Shown piece after piece: positions 26,405 through 35,800 of a DNA stretch of 64,000 bases; positions within the stretch are counted from its first letter, which is position 1, and each line of letters starts with the position of its first letter. The notes beneath the pieces were generated by a model. The model made no database searches. It was given only the letters and a program-made list of their open reading frames with translations, and was not told the DNA's origin. The stretch is taken from positions 62,001-126,000 of the forward strand of contig NZ_PYBW01000010.1 of assembly GCF_003205575.1 (NCBI RefSeq), in the 5' to 3' direction. The DNA comes from Streptomyces tateyamensis. Its GTDB lineage: Bacteria; Actinomycetota; Actinomycetes; Streptomycetales; Streptomycetaceae. The translations under genes and the position numbers were made by a program.

Positions 26405-27268
26405 ATGGCTGCTTCCTTCGACCCCGGCGCGTCCGGACACCCCGCGGGCCGCGGCGAGCAGGGCCGCGTCGCGGCGCGCGGGTCGGCGGCCCGGCCGGTC
26501 GGCACCGTCACCCGCGGCACCACCAACACCAACCGGCTGCGCCGGATGGACCGGTGGATCGTGCACGCGCTCGGCCCCCGGCTGCGGGCGGCCGTCGTGG
26601 CGCCGGTGGCGGTGGACCTGGGGTACGGCGCGGCGCCGTGGACCGCGGTCGAACTGCACCACCGGCTCACGGCGGTCCGCCCGGACCTGCGGGTGGTCGG
26701 GATCGAGATCGAGCCGGCCCGGGTGGCGGCCGCGCTGCCGTACGCCCGCCCGCCCGGCCTGACCTTCCGGCGCGGCGGCTTCGAGGTGCCGCTGGACGGC
26801 GCCCGGGCCCAGCTGATCCGGGCCGCCAACGTGCTGCGGCAGTACGAGGAGGAGGCGGTCGAGGCGGTCTGGGCCCGGCTGTGCGGGCGGCTGGCCCCGG
26901 ACGGCCTGCTGGTCGAGGGGACCTGCGACGAGGTCGGGCGGCGGCACGTCTGGGTGGCGCTCGGGCCCGAGGGGCCGCGCACCGTCACCTTCGCGGCGCG
27001 GCTGGCCTCGCTGGACCGCCCCTCGGACCTGGCCGAGCGGCTGCCCAAGGCGCTGATCCACCACAACGTGCCGGGGAGGCCGGTGCACGCCTTCCTGACC
27101 GAGTTCGACCGGGCCTGGGCGGCGGCCGCGCCGTACGGGGCGTTCGGGGCGCGGCAGCGCTGGGCGGCGGCGTGCGCGGCGCTGGCCGGGTCCTGGCCGC
27201 TGGTGGACGCGCGGGGGCGGTGGCGGCAGGGCGAGGTCACGCTGCCGTGGGCGGCGCTGGCGCCCTGA
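26405..27268 (+). CDS. SAM-dependent class I methyltransferase-like protein
   Basis: 287 residues. After a basic 45-residue N terminus ([13 protein letters not shown]) comes [15 protein letters not shown], a motif I with an altered glycine pattern, then [11 protein letters not shown] (acidic motif II) and [15 protein letters not shown]. Low sequence complexity elsewhere. It is a conserved actinobacterial protein divergent from mshA; the substrate is unknown. The longer frame from 26312 has no ribosome-site support. Confidence 0.72.
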   Translation: MAASFDPGASGHPAGRGEQGRVAARGSAARPVGTVTRGTTNTNRLRRMDRWIVHALGPRLRAAVVAPVAVDLGYGAAPWTAVELHHRLTAVRPDLRVVGIEIEPARVAAALPYARPPGLTFRRGGFEVPLDGARAQLIRAANVLRQYEEEAVEAVWARLCGRLAPDGLLVEGTCDEVGRRHVWVALGPEGPRTVTFAARLASLDRPSDLAERLPKALIHHNVPGRPVHAFLTEFDRAWAAAAPYGAFGARQRWAAACAALAGSWPLVDARGRWRQGEVTLPWAALAP

Positions 27269-27424
27269 CCGGGCCCGGGGCCGCCCCGCTCCGGGCCGGG
27301 ATCGTTCGAGCCCTCACCTATTTCACTCGAACGAGTTATCGAATTTCTCTGGCGTATTGACGCGCCGTCAGGCCACTATGGAGCCCATCCGGTGACGCTC
27401 CTTGATTCGATCAGACTGCCGCGC

Positions 27425-27991
27425 CTACCCCTCCCCCGCTCCCCGCGGGCCGGGCTCCAGCGCGTCCCTCGCCTGTTCGAAGGCCCGGAGCGCCGCCGCA
27501 TCGAACAGCACGAACCGCACCTCCGCCAGCTCCGCCGCCGGCCCCTGGGCCAACTCGTCCTCCACCGCCCGCAGGGCGATCCGCGCCGCGTCCGCCATCG
27601 GCCAGCCGTACACCCCGGTCGAGACCGCCGGGACCGCCACCACCCGATCACCCGCCTGCGCCGCCAGCCGCAGCGACTCCCGATAACAGGAGGCCAACAG
27701 CTCCGCCCCGCGCTCGTACTCGGTGCCCCCGTAGACGGGGCCGACCGTGTGCACCACGTGCCTGGCCGGCAGGTTTCCGGCCGTCGTCAGCACCGCCCTA
27801 CCGACCGGCAGCCCCTTCCCGTAGTGCGAGGCCCGCAACTTTCGGCACTCGGCCAGGATTTCCGGACCGCCCGCCCGGTGGATCGCGCCGTCCACCCCGC
27901 CCCCGCCCAACAGGGACGAGTTGGCCGCGTTGACCACGGCATCAACCCGCTGCTTCGTGATATCACCCTGAACCAATGTGATCTGTGTCAC
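27425..27991 (-). CDS. macro-domain protein, probable O-acetyl-ADP-ribose deacetylase
   Basis: 188 residues from GTG 27991, with GAGGAG six bases upstream. The macro-domain signature is complete: VQGDIT (adenine site), VDAVVNAANSSLLGGGGVDGAIH (split here as VDAVVNAANSS and GGGGVDGAIH) and AVSTGVYGWP. These MacroD-type residues (AANS and GGGVDG) support hydrolysis of O-acetyl-ADP-ribose or mono-ADP-ribosyl groups. It is divergent from the phosphatase gene. A second macro-like protein lies at 40760-41242. Confidence 0.9.
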   Translation of the reverse strand: MTQITLVQGDITKQRVDAVVNAANSSLLGGGGVDGAIHRAGGPEILAECRKLRASHYGKGLPVGRAVLTTAGNLPARHVVHTVGPVYGGTEYERGAELLASCYRESLRLAAQAGDRVVAVPAVSTGVYGWPMADAARIALRAVEDELAQGPAAELAEVRFVLFDAAALRAFEQARDALEPGPRGAGEG

Positions 27992-28215
27992 CGTCAGCTC
28001 CTCGTTCCCGGCCGGGCACGGTCCTCGGCCACACGTCACGCAAGCTAGCCGACAAGCCCCCAGCAGCGTGGCAATAGCCACATCCACGCCCACCAGCCAA
28101 GGAAATCCTCGGAGATCACGTTATGGTCGCGGAAGGTTCCCTGACTCGCAGTGCCGCGCGGGCACTGCGCGCGGATCGCAGCCGTTACCCCGTCAGGGAA
28201 GAGGAGGAATCGTCC

Positions 28216-29937
28216 GTGCCCGCTACGGGAGACGGGGCGGGAGCCGGCCAGCGCCGGTCCGGCACCCCGGCGACTGCTGGCCCGCGCCAGCGTGTTGCCG
28301 CCCCCTGCCCTGATCCGGCCAAGGCACCGAGCGTCGGCAGCGGACTCAACGACATGAGCGGCCTCAGCTCGATGCACGGACTGGACTCCCTCGAAGGCCT
28401 CGGCCGGCTGGACGGCCTCACCACGGTCGGGCCGTTCGGCGAACTGGGCGGGTTGGCCGCCGCCCGCCACTCGGAGCTCGCCGAGCAGAGCGGCGCGCCG
28501 GGGGCCGCTCCGCTCACGCTGCCCGCACCGCGGGCCACCGCTCGGTCCGGCGGCGCCGAGCGGGCCACCGATCCGGTCCGGCTGCTGGTGATCGAGAGCG
28601 AGGCGAGCGACCCGCGGCTGGTCGAGGAGCTGGTCGCCGCCGGCGGGGCCCCGATCGAACTGCACCGGGCGCCCGGGCTGGCCCAGGCCGCCGGGCTGCT
28701 CGCCCCGGCCCGCCCAGGCACGGGTCGGCGCAGCCGTACCCCGCGGGTCGACTACAGCTGCGTACTGCTCGACCTGGCCGCCCCGCCGGCCGGCGCCGCC
28801 GCGGGCGACCCGCTGGACGGCCTGCGCGAGGTGCTCCGGCTGGCCCCGAACGCCGCAGTCGTGGTGCTGACCGGGGCCGCCGACGCCCAACTCGGTGCCG
28901 CCGCCGTGGCGGCCGGCGCCCAGGACTCGCTGACCAGGGACGAGACCGACGGCCCGCTGCTGGCCCGGGCGCTGCGGTACGCCCTGGAGCGCAAGCGGGC
29001 CGACGAATCGCAGCGCCGCCTGGTCGAGGCCGAACTGCGCGGGCAGGAGAACGCCCGCCTGCAACGCCACCTGCTGCCCACCCCGCTGCTGGACGGGGCC
29101 GACCTCTCCTTCACCCGGCGCTACCGCCCGGGCCGGCGGCGCGCCCTGCTCGGCGGCGACTTCTACGACGCGGTCCGCACCGACGACGGCTCGGTGCACG
29201 TCGTGATCGGCGACGTCTGCGGCCACGGCCCGGACGAGGCCGCGCTCGGCGTCGCACTGCGGATAGCGTGGCGCACCCTGGTGTTCGCGGGCCTGAGCGG
29301 CCAGACGCTGCTCACCACCCTGCAGCACGTGCTGGAGCACGAGCGGCGCAGCGACGAGATCTTCGCCACCCTGTGCATGCTGGTGATCACCCCGGGCGCC
29401 CCGCCGGAGCAGGCGCCGCGCGGCCACCGCAGTGCCCGGGCGGCCGACCAGCTCGCTGCCGGGGCGACCGAGCCGCGCCCGGCCCCCGGGGTCGGCCAGC
29501 AGCCGCTGCCTTCCGAGCGCCCCGGTATGGAGTACGCCCAGCTCTACCTGGCCGGTCACCCGGCGCCGCTGCTGCTCTCCGCCGATCGGCGGCCGGCGGT
29601 GCTGCCCAGCGAGCTGGCAGGTCCGGCGCTCGGGCTGCTCCCGTGCGACGACACGGAGTCCGCCTGGCCGGCGCAGCACGTCGAGCTGGAACCGGGCTGG
29701 AGCCTGCTCCTCTACACCGACGGCCTGATCGAGGGGCGGGTCGGCGCCGGTTCGCGCCGGCTGGGCCAGGACGGCCTGGTCGGGCTGATCGGCGACCACC
29801 AGGCCGGCGGGCTGACTCGCGGCCGCTTGGTGGACGGCGCACTGGCCGAGGTCGAGGAGCTCAACGGCGGCGCACTGACCGACGATGTCGCGGTGCTGCT
29901 GCTGGAGCGCAACCAGCAGCCCGTCCTGATGGGCTGA
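28216..29937 (+). CDS. receiver-like/PP2C (SpoIIE-type) serine phosphatase
   Basis: 573 residues from GTG 28216, with GAAGAGGAGG eight bases upstream; the in-frame ATG at 28123 lacks a ribosome site. About 120-260 is a degenerate receiver domain (LLVIESEASDPRL, CVLLDLAAPP, VVVLTGAADA). Then comes a linker helix (ALERKRADESQRRL), and from about 300 a PP2C domain with metal aspartates in GGDFYD (313), IGDVCGHG (about 332), LYTDG (about 502) and LTDDVAVL (about 555). A roughly 50-residue Pro/Ala insert interrupts it. RsbU/OsaC-like proteins dephosphorylate anti-sigma antagonists; the partner is not local. Confidence 0.85.
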   Translation: MPATGDGAGAGQRRSGTPATAGPRQRVAAPCPDPAKAPSVGSGLNDMSGLSSMHGLDSLEGLGRLDGLTTVGPFGELGGLAAARHSELAEQSGAPGAAPLTLPAPRATARSGGAERATDPVRLLVIESEASDPRLVEELVAAGGAPIELHRAPGLAQAAGLLAPARPGTGRRSRTPRVDYSCVLLDLAAPPAGAAAGDPLDGLREVLRLAPNAAVVVLTGAADAQLGAAAVAAGAQDSLTRDETDGPLLARALRYALERKRADESQRRLVEAELRGQENARLQRHLLPTPLLDGADLSFTRRYRPGRRRALLGGDFYDAVRTDDGSVHVVIGDVCGHGPDEAALGVALRIAWRTLVFAGLSGQTLLTTLQHVLEHERRSDEIFATLCMLVITPGAPPEQAPRGHRSARAADQLAAGATEPRPAPGVGQQPLPSERPGMEYAQLYLAGHPAPLLLSADRRPAVLPSELAGPALGLLPCDDTESAWPAQHVELEPGWSLLLYTDGLIEGRVGAGSRRLGQDGLVGLIGDHQAGGLTRGRLVDGALAEVEELNGGALTDDVAVLLLERNQQPVLMG

Positions 29938-29979
29938 ACCCCGCCCGCTGCCGCGGTCGCGGCAGGGCCGCCCGCGCGC

Positions 29980-30345
29980 TCACCAGCGCGGGCGACCGCC
30001 ACCGCGGCGGCCGAGCGCACGCAGCGCCCGGCTGATCGGATCGGTGCCGCCCCGGCCGGCGGTGACGGCCTGGATCGCCGGGCGGACGTCCACCATGTAG
30101 ACGATCGCGGCCACCAGGCCGATCAGCGGCAGGAAGCGGAAGATGCTGGCGCCGAAGAGCAGGTCGAAGCCGAGCGCCAACCCGAGGATGACCAGCCAGA
30201 ACGGCTTGGTCTTCTTGTCCGCCGCCCGGTAGGCGTCCTCCCGCCGGAAGACGGCGTCCACGAAGGCGTAGGCGTTGAAGAGCAGGATCGCGGACGAGAG
30301 GTACCAGAACGGGTTCAGCAACTGGAAGGACAGGAACTCACTCAC
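29980..30345 (-). CDS. DUF2516-family membrane protein
   Basis: 121 residues from GTG 30345 with GAGGAG upstream. Three membrane segments: FWYLSSAILLFNAYAFVDAV, PFWLVILGLALGFDLLFG and FLPLIGLVAAIVYMVDV, then a basic tail. The pattern FVDAVFRREDAYRAADKKTKPFW is the DUF2516 signature of actinobacteria; function unknown. It is convergent with the phosphatase gene and downstream of the HBHA-like gene in a conserved minus-strand cluster. Confidence 0.85.
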   Translation of the reverse strand: MSEFLSFQLLNPFWYLSSAILLFNAYAFVDAVFRREDAYRAADKKTKPFWLVILGLALGFDLLFGASIFRFLPLIGLVAAIVYMVDVRPAIQAVTAGRGGTDPISRALRALGRRGGGRPRW

Positions 30346-30455
30346 CCAGGTCTCCTCAACCGATCCGTGCCGTCAGAGTCACTCGTTGACTTCCCCCGGC
30401 ACCGCTCCTCAACCCTGACACACTCGGGCCCCGTTCAGGGCCGGGTCGTGCGTCT

Positions 30456-30995
30456 TCACTGCTCCGTGGCGGGGCGCTTGCGGGCCCGCGGAGCCTTCTT
30501 GGCCGGCTGCTCCGGCTCGGCCTGCTGCGCCGCGGCCGGCTCGACCTCCTCGGCCTCGACCTCCTCGGCGTCCACCGGCACGGTCTCGGCCCGCTCGACC
30601 GTCACGGCCGGCTCCTCGGCCCGACCGGGCACGTTCTTGTCCATTACGCCCTTGCCGCGCACGGCCAGCTCGTCGTAGGCCTCCTTGGCCTGCACCGCCA
30701 GGCCGGCCGCCCGGCCGACCTGCTGCAGCGCGAACTCCTGGGCCCGCTCCTGCAGCCCCTTGAGGTCGGTCGGCAGCGTGGTCACGGTGCCGACCACCTT
30801 GGCCTGAGCCTCCTTCAGGCGGGCCACCGCGGCCTCCTGGGTCCCCTTGCGGTCGGCGGCCAGCGCCTCGACCCGGGCCGGAACCTCGCGCAGCTTCTCG
30901 ACCGCCAGGTCACCCGCGCCCGCGAGCGCGTACAGCGGCGTCGGGTCGCTCAGCGTCCTGCGGATCTCGTTCCTGATCTCCTCGGTACCGGGCAT
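30456..30995 (-). CDS. heparin-binding haemagglutinin (HBHA)-like helical protein
   Basis: 179 residues. PLYALAGAGDLAVEKLREVPARV is the conserved HBHA-like N terminus, followed by a long coiled coil (about 25-105) and an acidic Glu/Val-rich segment that ends in a Lys/Arg/Ala tail (AKKAPRARKRP). In mycobacteria such tails bind heparin or DNA; in saprophytic streptomycetes a membrane- or nucleoid-associated role is more likely. It overlaps the upstream XRE gene by one base (ATCA/TGAT arrangement), so the two are translationally coupled. Confidence 0.78.
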   Translation of the reverse strand: MPGTEEIRNEIRRTLSDPTPLYALAGAGDLAVEKLREVPARVEALAADRKGTQEAAVARLKEAQAKVVGTVTTLPTDLKGLQERAQEFALQQVGRAAGLAVQAKEAYDELAVRGKGVMDKNVPGRAEEPAVTVERAETVPVDAEEVEAEEVEPAAAQQAEPEQPAKKAPRARKRPATEQ

Positions 30996-31357
30996 CAGCT
31001 CGTCCTTCCGTGATTCGTGTTCTCCGCGACGAAAGCCTCGTACACGGACAGCAGCGCGTGCTTCTGCCGTTCACTGATCGCCGGGTCCGCGAAGATCGCG
31101 GCCCGCAGGTCGGCCCCGCCCGCGGGGTGTTCCTCCAGGAACCCCGCCTGCACGTAGAGCGTCTCGGCCGAGATCCGCAGCGCCTTGGCGATCTGCTGCA
31201 GGATCTCCGCACTCGGCTTACGCAGTCCTCGCTCAATCTGGCTGAGGTACGGGTTGGACACACCCGCGGCCTCGGCCAACTGGCGCAACGAGTACTGCGC
31301 GGTGCGCCGCTGCTCGCGGATGTACTCCCCCAGCGAGCTCACGTTCAGTGAAGCCAT
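30995..31357 (-). CDS. XRE-family helix-turn-helix regulator
   Basis: 120 residues. The HTH_XRE domain is residues 8-65 (EYIREQRRTAQYSLRQLAEAAGVSNPYLSQIERG), followed by a short helical tail with LYVQAGFLEEHP, seen in the conserved actinobacterial regulator linked to HBHA-like genes. No canonical ribosome site precedes the ATG at 31357. An inverted repeat CTTGC-AAAA-GCAAG lies 23 bases upstream and could be its own operator. Confidence 0.87.
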   Translation of the reverse strand: MASLNVSSLGEYIREQRRTAQYSLRQLAEAAGVSNPYLSQIERGLRKPSAEILQQIAKALRISAETLYVQAGFLEEHPAGGADLRAAIFADPAISERQKHALLSVYEAFVAENTNHGRTS

Positions 31358-31379
31358 GCCCCCATGCTGCCTACCACTG

Positions 31380-31393
31380 CTTGCAAAAGCAAG
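31380..31393. promoter_or_regulatory. inverted repeat upstream of the XRE regulator
   Basis: CTTGCAAAAGCAAG has 5-bp arms and a 4-base A-rich spacer. It stands out in GC-rich DNA and lies directly upstream of the XRE gene, a natural place for autorepression. Confidence 0.5.
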
Positions 31394-31483
31394 CGCCCCA
31401 GTTAGCGCGCCGCCCCCAAGGACTCGAAAGGTCGGCGCACCGGACGGACCGTCACCCGGTACGCGCACTGCTCCTGCCAGGGC

Positions 31484-32572
31484 CTAGGTGAGCCGGACCG
31501 GCATCAGCACCGAGTAGTGGCCAGCTCCGGTGGCTGCCGAGCGGATCGCCAGCGGGCCGATCGGGCCGCCCAGCTCCAGCAGCAGCTGGCCCGTTCCGGC
31601 GTCACCCGCGGCCAGCGCCTCCAGCAGGAAGTCCCGGTTCACCGCGACCCGCAGCACCTCGCCCTCGCCCTCGCCGGCCCCGGGCTCGCCTACCACCCGC
31701 AGTTCGCCGTCCCCGCCGAGCGAGAGCACTGTGAGGTCGACCGGCGCGCCCGCGGGCTCACCCGGCTCGGGGCGGTAGGGCCGGCTCGGCCCCTGCGTGA
31801 CCGCGCGCCGCAGCACCTCGGCACCGATCAGCGCCCGGTGCGTGGGTTCCAACCGGAGCAGTCGGCGGTAGTCGGGGAAGTCCAGGTCCAGCCGCTCGCC
31901 GCTGACCGTCTGGGCCCCCGGCACCTCGGCCACCACCCGCGCGCCCTCCACGGTCAGCCGCAGCTCGCCCTCCCCCGCCAAGGCGAGCGTCCGGATCCGG
32001 TCCGCCAGCGCCGCCGGCAGCAGCACCTGGAACTCGCCGTCGGCCCCGGAGCGCACTGCGGCCTGGCCCACCGCCAACCGGTACCGGTCGGTGGCGACCG
32101 CTCGCAGCACCTCGCCGTCCAGGTCGAGCAGGATCCCGCCGAGCACCGGCTTCCCGGGGTCGGCACTCACGGCGAAGCGGACGGCGGCCAGGGCCGCCGC
32201 GAACTCCGCACGGTCCAGGACGATCTCGGTCATCAAAAGCTCCCTCTGGTCGATCAGGTCATGGACGAGGGAGAGCTCGCGACGGGCGTCGGCCAGGCCG
32301 TCCTCCAGCCGTCGCAGGTGCGCGTCGAGCACCCGGTGCGCCGCGGCGGACCCGGGCGGAGCCGCCAGCACCAGACGGATCTGCGCCAGCGGCAGCCCGA
32401 CGCGGCGCAGCCGCGCGAGCAGCCGGGCCGTGGACAGTTGCTCGGGCGCGTACCAGCGGTACCCGGTCTGCGGATCCACCTCGGCCGGGCCGAACACCGC
32501 GGCGCCGTCGTAGAACCGCAGCGCGCTGACGGTCAGTCCGCTCTCCCGGGCCAGTCGGCCGATGCTGCGCAT
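31484..32572 (-). CDS. MerR-type regulator fused to a DNA polymerase III beta-clamp-like domain
   Basis: 362 residues. Residues 1-70 are a MerR helix-turn-helix (RSIGRLARESGLTVSALRFY, with wing GYRWY), followed by a dimerisation helix to about 112. From about 116 the sequence is homologous to the sliding clamp DnaN: PVLGGILLDLDGEVLRAVATDRYRLAV split here as PVLGGILLDLDGE and LRAVATDRYRLAV, the clamp domain-1 signature, then clamp-like strands to the end (YSVLMPVRLT, compare the DnaN C terminus). It is too short for three clamp domains, so about two are present. Start ATG 32572 has GGAG; ATG 32584 would suit a leaderless transcript. Confidence 0.85.
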   Translation of the reverse strand: MRSIGRLARESGLTVSALRFYDGAAVFGPAEVDPQTGYRWYAPEQLSTARLLARLRRVGLPLAQIRLVLAAPPGSAAAHRVLDAHLRRLEDGLADARRELSLVHDLIDQRELLMTEIVLDRAEFAAALAAVRFAVSADPGKPVLGGILLDLDGEVLRAVATDRYRLAVGQAAVRSGADGEFQVLLPAALADRIRTLALAGEGELRLTVEGARVVAEVPGAQTVSGERLDLDFPDYRRLLRLEPTHRALIGAEVLRRAVTQGPSRPYRPEPGEPAGAPVDLTVLSLGGDGELRVVGEPGAGEGEGEVLRVAVNRDFLLEALAAGDAGTGQLLLELGGPIGPLAIRSAATGAGHYSVLMPVRLT

Positions 32573-32591
32573 CCCGCTCTCCATGCCCTGG

Positions 32592-32622
32592 ACTCTGCTG
32601 CCTCGACCTGGTCGAGGGTCAA
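32592..32622 (-). promoter_or_regulatory. MerR-type promoter with 19-bp spacer and embedded palindrome
   Basis: On the minus strand TTGACC (32622-32617) and CAGAGT (32597-32592) are 19 bases apart, the elongated spacing MerR proteins correct by twisting. The spacer holds the palindrome CCTCGACC-A-GGTCGAGG (32601-32617). Predicted transcription would start at or next to ATG 32584 of the MerR-clamp gene, so direct autoregulation is likely. Confidence 0.68.
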
Positions 32623-32644
32623 CTACGCCGGGACCGGACAAGCC

Positions 32645-32712
32645 GGGCTCGAGCACACCCGCCTCAGGCACGCCGAGCTCGGGCACGCCCGGCTCAGGCA
32701 CTCCCGGCTCAG
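32645..32712. repeat. degenerate tandem repeat of about 15 bp
   Basis: Four to five copies of a unit like CTCAGGCACGCCCGG lie between the promoter of the MerR-clamp gene and the end of the upstream 61-codon gene. Read as protein they give PEPGVPELGV-like repeats, but no start or ribosome site supports translation. Confidence 0.7.
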
Positions 32713-32894
32713 GCATCGACGTCCTCGGTGAGCACCCGGTAGACCGGCCCCAGCAGTACTGCCAGTTCCCGCCCGCCGACGGTGATCCCCGAGGCGCCCA
32801 GCCGCTCGACGGGCAGCGGTTCCGCCGCCCCGGGCGGGTCCTCCTCCTGGCGGAGCGTGAAGTCCCCCTGCCAGTAGTCGTCCGTCTCGCTCAT
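32709..32894 (-). CDS. small acidic protein coupled to the SNF2 helicase
   Basis: 61 residues (SETDDYWQGDFTLRQEEDPP at the N terminus, ending LLGPVYRVLTEDVDA). The ATG overlaps the stop of the SNF2 gene (TGATG), so translation is coupled. It is acidic, with aromatic residues near the N terminus and a short hydrophobic C-terminal strand; no domain is recognised. A helicase-interacting accessory protein is a natural guess. The reading frame also continues open through the overlapping SNF2 gene, so coding status rests on the coupling and composition. Confidence 0.6.
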   Translation of the reverse strand: MSETDDYWQGDFTLRQEEDPPGAAEPLPVERLGASGITVGGRELAVLLGPVYRVLTEDVDA

Positions 32895-35800
32895 CAGGCC
32901 GTCACCTCCGCCTCGGCCAGCGCCTCCTGGGAGAGCGTCAGCAGTTCGCGCAGTTCGCCGGTGGACAGCTCGGTCAGCCAGCGCTCGCCGTCGGCCACCG
33001 CGGTCCGGGCCAGCGCCCGCTTGCCCTCGATCATCTCGGCGATCCGCTCCTCCACCGTCCCGGCGCAGACGAACCGGCGGACCTGGACGGTGCGCCGCTG
33101 CCCGATCCGGTGCGCCCGGTCGGTGGCCTGCTCCTCGACCGCCGCGTTCCACCAGCGGTCCAGGTGGACCACCTGGTTGGCGGCCGTCAGGTTGAGCCCG
33201 GTGCCGCCCGCCTTGAGCGAGAGCAGGAACACCCCGGGGCCGTCCGGACGCTGGAACCGGCTGATCAACTCCTCCCGCCGCCGGGCGCCGAGCCGGCCGT
33301 GCAGGTGGAGCACCTCGGTGTCGAGCCGCTCGGCCAGGTGGCGGTGGAGCATGGTGCCGAACTCGGCGTACTGGGTGAAGACCAGGGTGCGGTCGCCCTC
33401 GGCGAGCGCCTCGGTCAGCAACTCCTCCAACCGGGCCACCTTGCCGGAGCGGCCGGCCACCGGCGAGCCGTCGTGCAGCAGCTGGGCCGGGTGGTTGCAC
33501 ACCTGCTTGAGCCGCCCGATCGCGCCCAGCACCGCTCCCTTGCGCTCCACACCCTTGGTACCGCGCAGCCGGTGCAGCAGGTCGGCGACCACCGCCTGGT
33601 AGAGGCCGGCCTGCTCGGCGGTGAGGGAGCACCAGACGGTCATCTCCTCCTTGGCCGGCAGCTCCGGCAGCACCGCGGGATCGTCCTTGCGCCGGCGCAG
33701 CAGGAACGGGCCGGTGCGGCGGCGCAGCTCGGCACCGCGGACGGGGCTGCCCTGCTGCTCGACCGGCACGGCGTACCGCTCCTTGAAGGCGGCGGCCGAG
33801 CCGAGCAGTCCGGGGTTGGCGAAGTCCAGCAGCGCGTGCAGGTCGGCGAGCCGGTTCTCCACCGGGGTGCCGGTCAACGCGATCCGGTGTGCCGCCGGGA
33901 TCGAGCGCAGGGCGCGCGACTGCGCGGTGGCGCTGTTCTTCACGGTCTGCGCCTCGTCGGCGATCACCCGGTGCCAGCGCAGCGCGCGCAGCTGCGGAGC
34001 GTCGCGCTGGAGCACCCCGTAGCTGGTGATCACCAGGTCCGCCCCGGCCACCGCGGCCTGCAGTTCCCCGTGCTGCCGGCGGTCCGCGCCGTGGTGCACG
34101 TGGACCCGCAGCATCGGGGCGAACCGGGCCGCCTCCCGGCGCCAGTTGGCGATCAGCGACATCGGGCAGACCAGCAGGGTGGGCTGTTCCCCGGGCGCGG
34201 CCCCGGGCCGCCGGGCGTGCTCGGCGGCCAGCAGGGCCAGCGTCTGCACGGTCTTGCCGAGCCCCATGTCGTCGGCCAGCACCGCGCCCAGCCCCAGCCG
34301 GCTGAGCGCGTCCAGCCAGGCCACCCCGCGCTGCTGGTACGGGCGCAGCACCGCGCCGAACTCGGCGGGCAGGCGCACCTCGGCGCCCACGCCCGGGTCC
34401 GCCGCACCCGCCATACCCGCCGCACCCGCCGCACCCGTTCCGCCCGCCCCGCCCCCGTCCAGCAGTTCCCCCAACACCCCGGCGGCCCGGACGGCGCCGA
34501 CCGGCAGCCCGGCCACCAGCGCGCCAAAATCCAGCGCCAGCCGCAGCAGCGGTCCCGGCGGCCCCTCGCCGCTCCCCTGCCGGGCCAGGAAGTCCACCGC
34601 CACGCCGAGCTGCCGGGCGTCCACCTCGATCCACTGCCCCCGGATCCGGACCAGCCCGCGCTTGGCGGCGGCCAGTTCGGCCAGCTCCTGCTCGGTGAGC
34701 GGCTCGCCGTCCAGGGCCAGCTGCCAGCGGAAGGCGAGCAGTGCGTCCCGGTCCAGCCGCTCGGCGCGCGGCACGGCCGCGGTGGCCGGCCCGTGCAGCG
34801 ACAGCGCCATCCCGAGCCGGGGCCGACGCTGCCACCAGGTGGGCAGCAGCACGCCGAAGCCTGCCTCGGTGAGCTCGGGCGCGCTCTCGCGCAGGAAGTC
34901 GAGCACCTCGTCGCGGTCCAGGGTCAGCGCCTTGGGTCGCGGTTCGCGCAGCCCGGCGAACAGCGCGGGCCGGCATCGGGCGGCCCGGTCCAGTTCGGCC
35001 AGGAAGCCGGCCCGCGGGTCGGCGGTGTGCCGCTCGAAGGCCGCCAGCGCCGCCCCGCCGGCCCAGAGCCCGGCGGCGGGGACCAGCAGCGAGGGCTCGT
35101 CCACGGCCTGCAGCAGGAAGTCGATCCGCCAGTGCTCGCCGACCGCCCGCCCCTCGGGGTCGGCCGGATCGGGGCCGAGCGGCTCGACCACCCGGAAGCA
35201 GAGCCGCACCGCGGCGTCGGCGGGCCCGTACCAGTGGGCCAGCTGCATCCCGAGCCGGTCGAGTTCCGCGGGGTGCCCGGCCACGGCACCGTCCGGCCCG
35301 CCCAGTGCGGCGAACCACTCCTCGGCCGCCGAGCCCCCGTCGCCCAGCCGCGCCGCCAGCCGCACCCGCACCTCGCAGTCGGTCAGCGCCGCCAGTACCT
35401 CGTCCAGCAGCTCCGCCCCCGACCGCTCGCCGCGCAGCACCCGCGGGCACCCCGCCGCCAGCGCCGCCGCCTCCCGGCGCGGCGCCGCATCCGGCGCCGG
35501 CAGCCAGCGGGCCGTGCCGCCCCCGTCCGGGGTGCGCGCCAGGCCCGGCAGTACCTGACCCGCGCCCGCCAGCCGCCAGGCCAGGTCGTGCACGCCGGTC
35601 AGCCAGCGCAGTGAGGCCCCGTACGCAACGTCGACCCGGCAGACTTCCGGTACCTCGGAGGTGGTCAGCGCCCAGCGCGGATCGAACAGCTCGCCCAGCA
35701 GCTGCGCGCTCTCGGCCGCCCCGAACTCCAGCACCGGCACCCGCCAGGACCGCAGTGCCACCCCGCCCGGGGGCCGGCGTACTCCCGGCGCGACGGCAGC

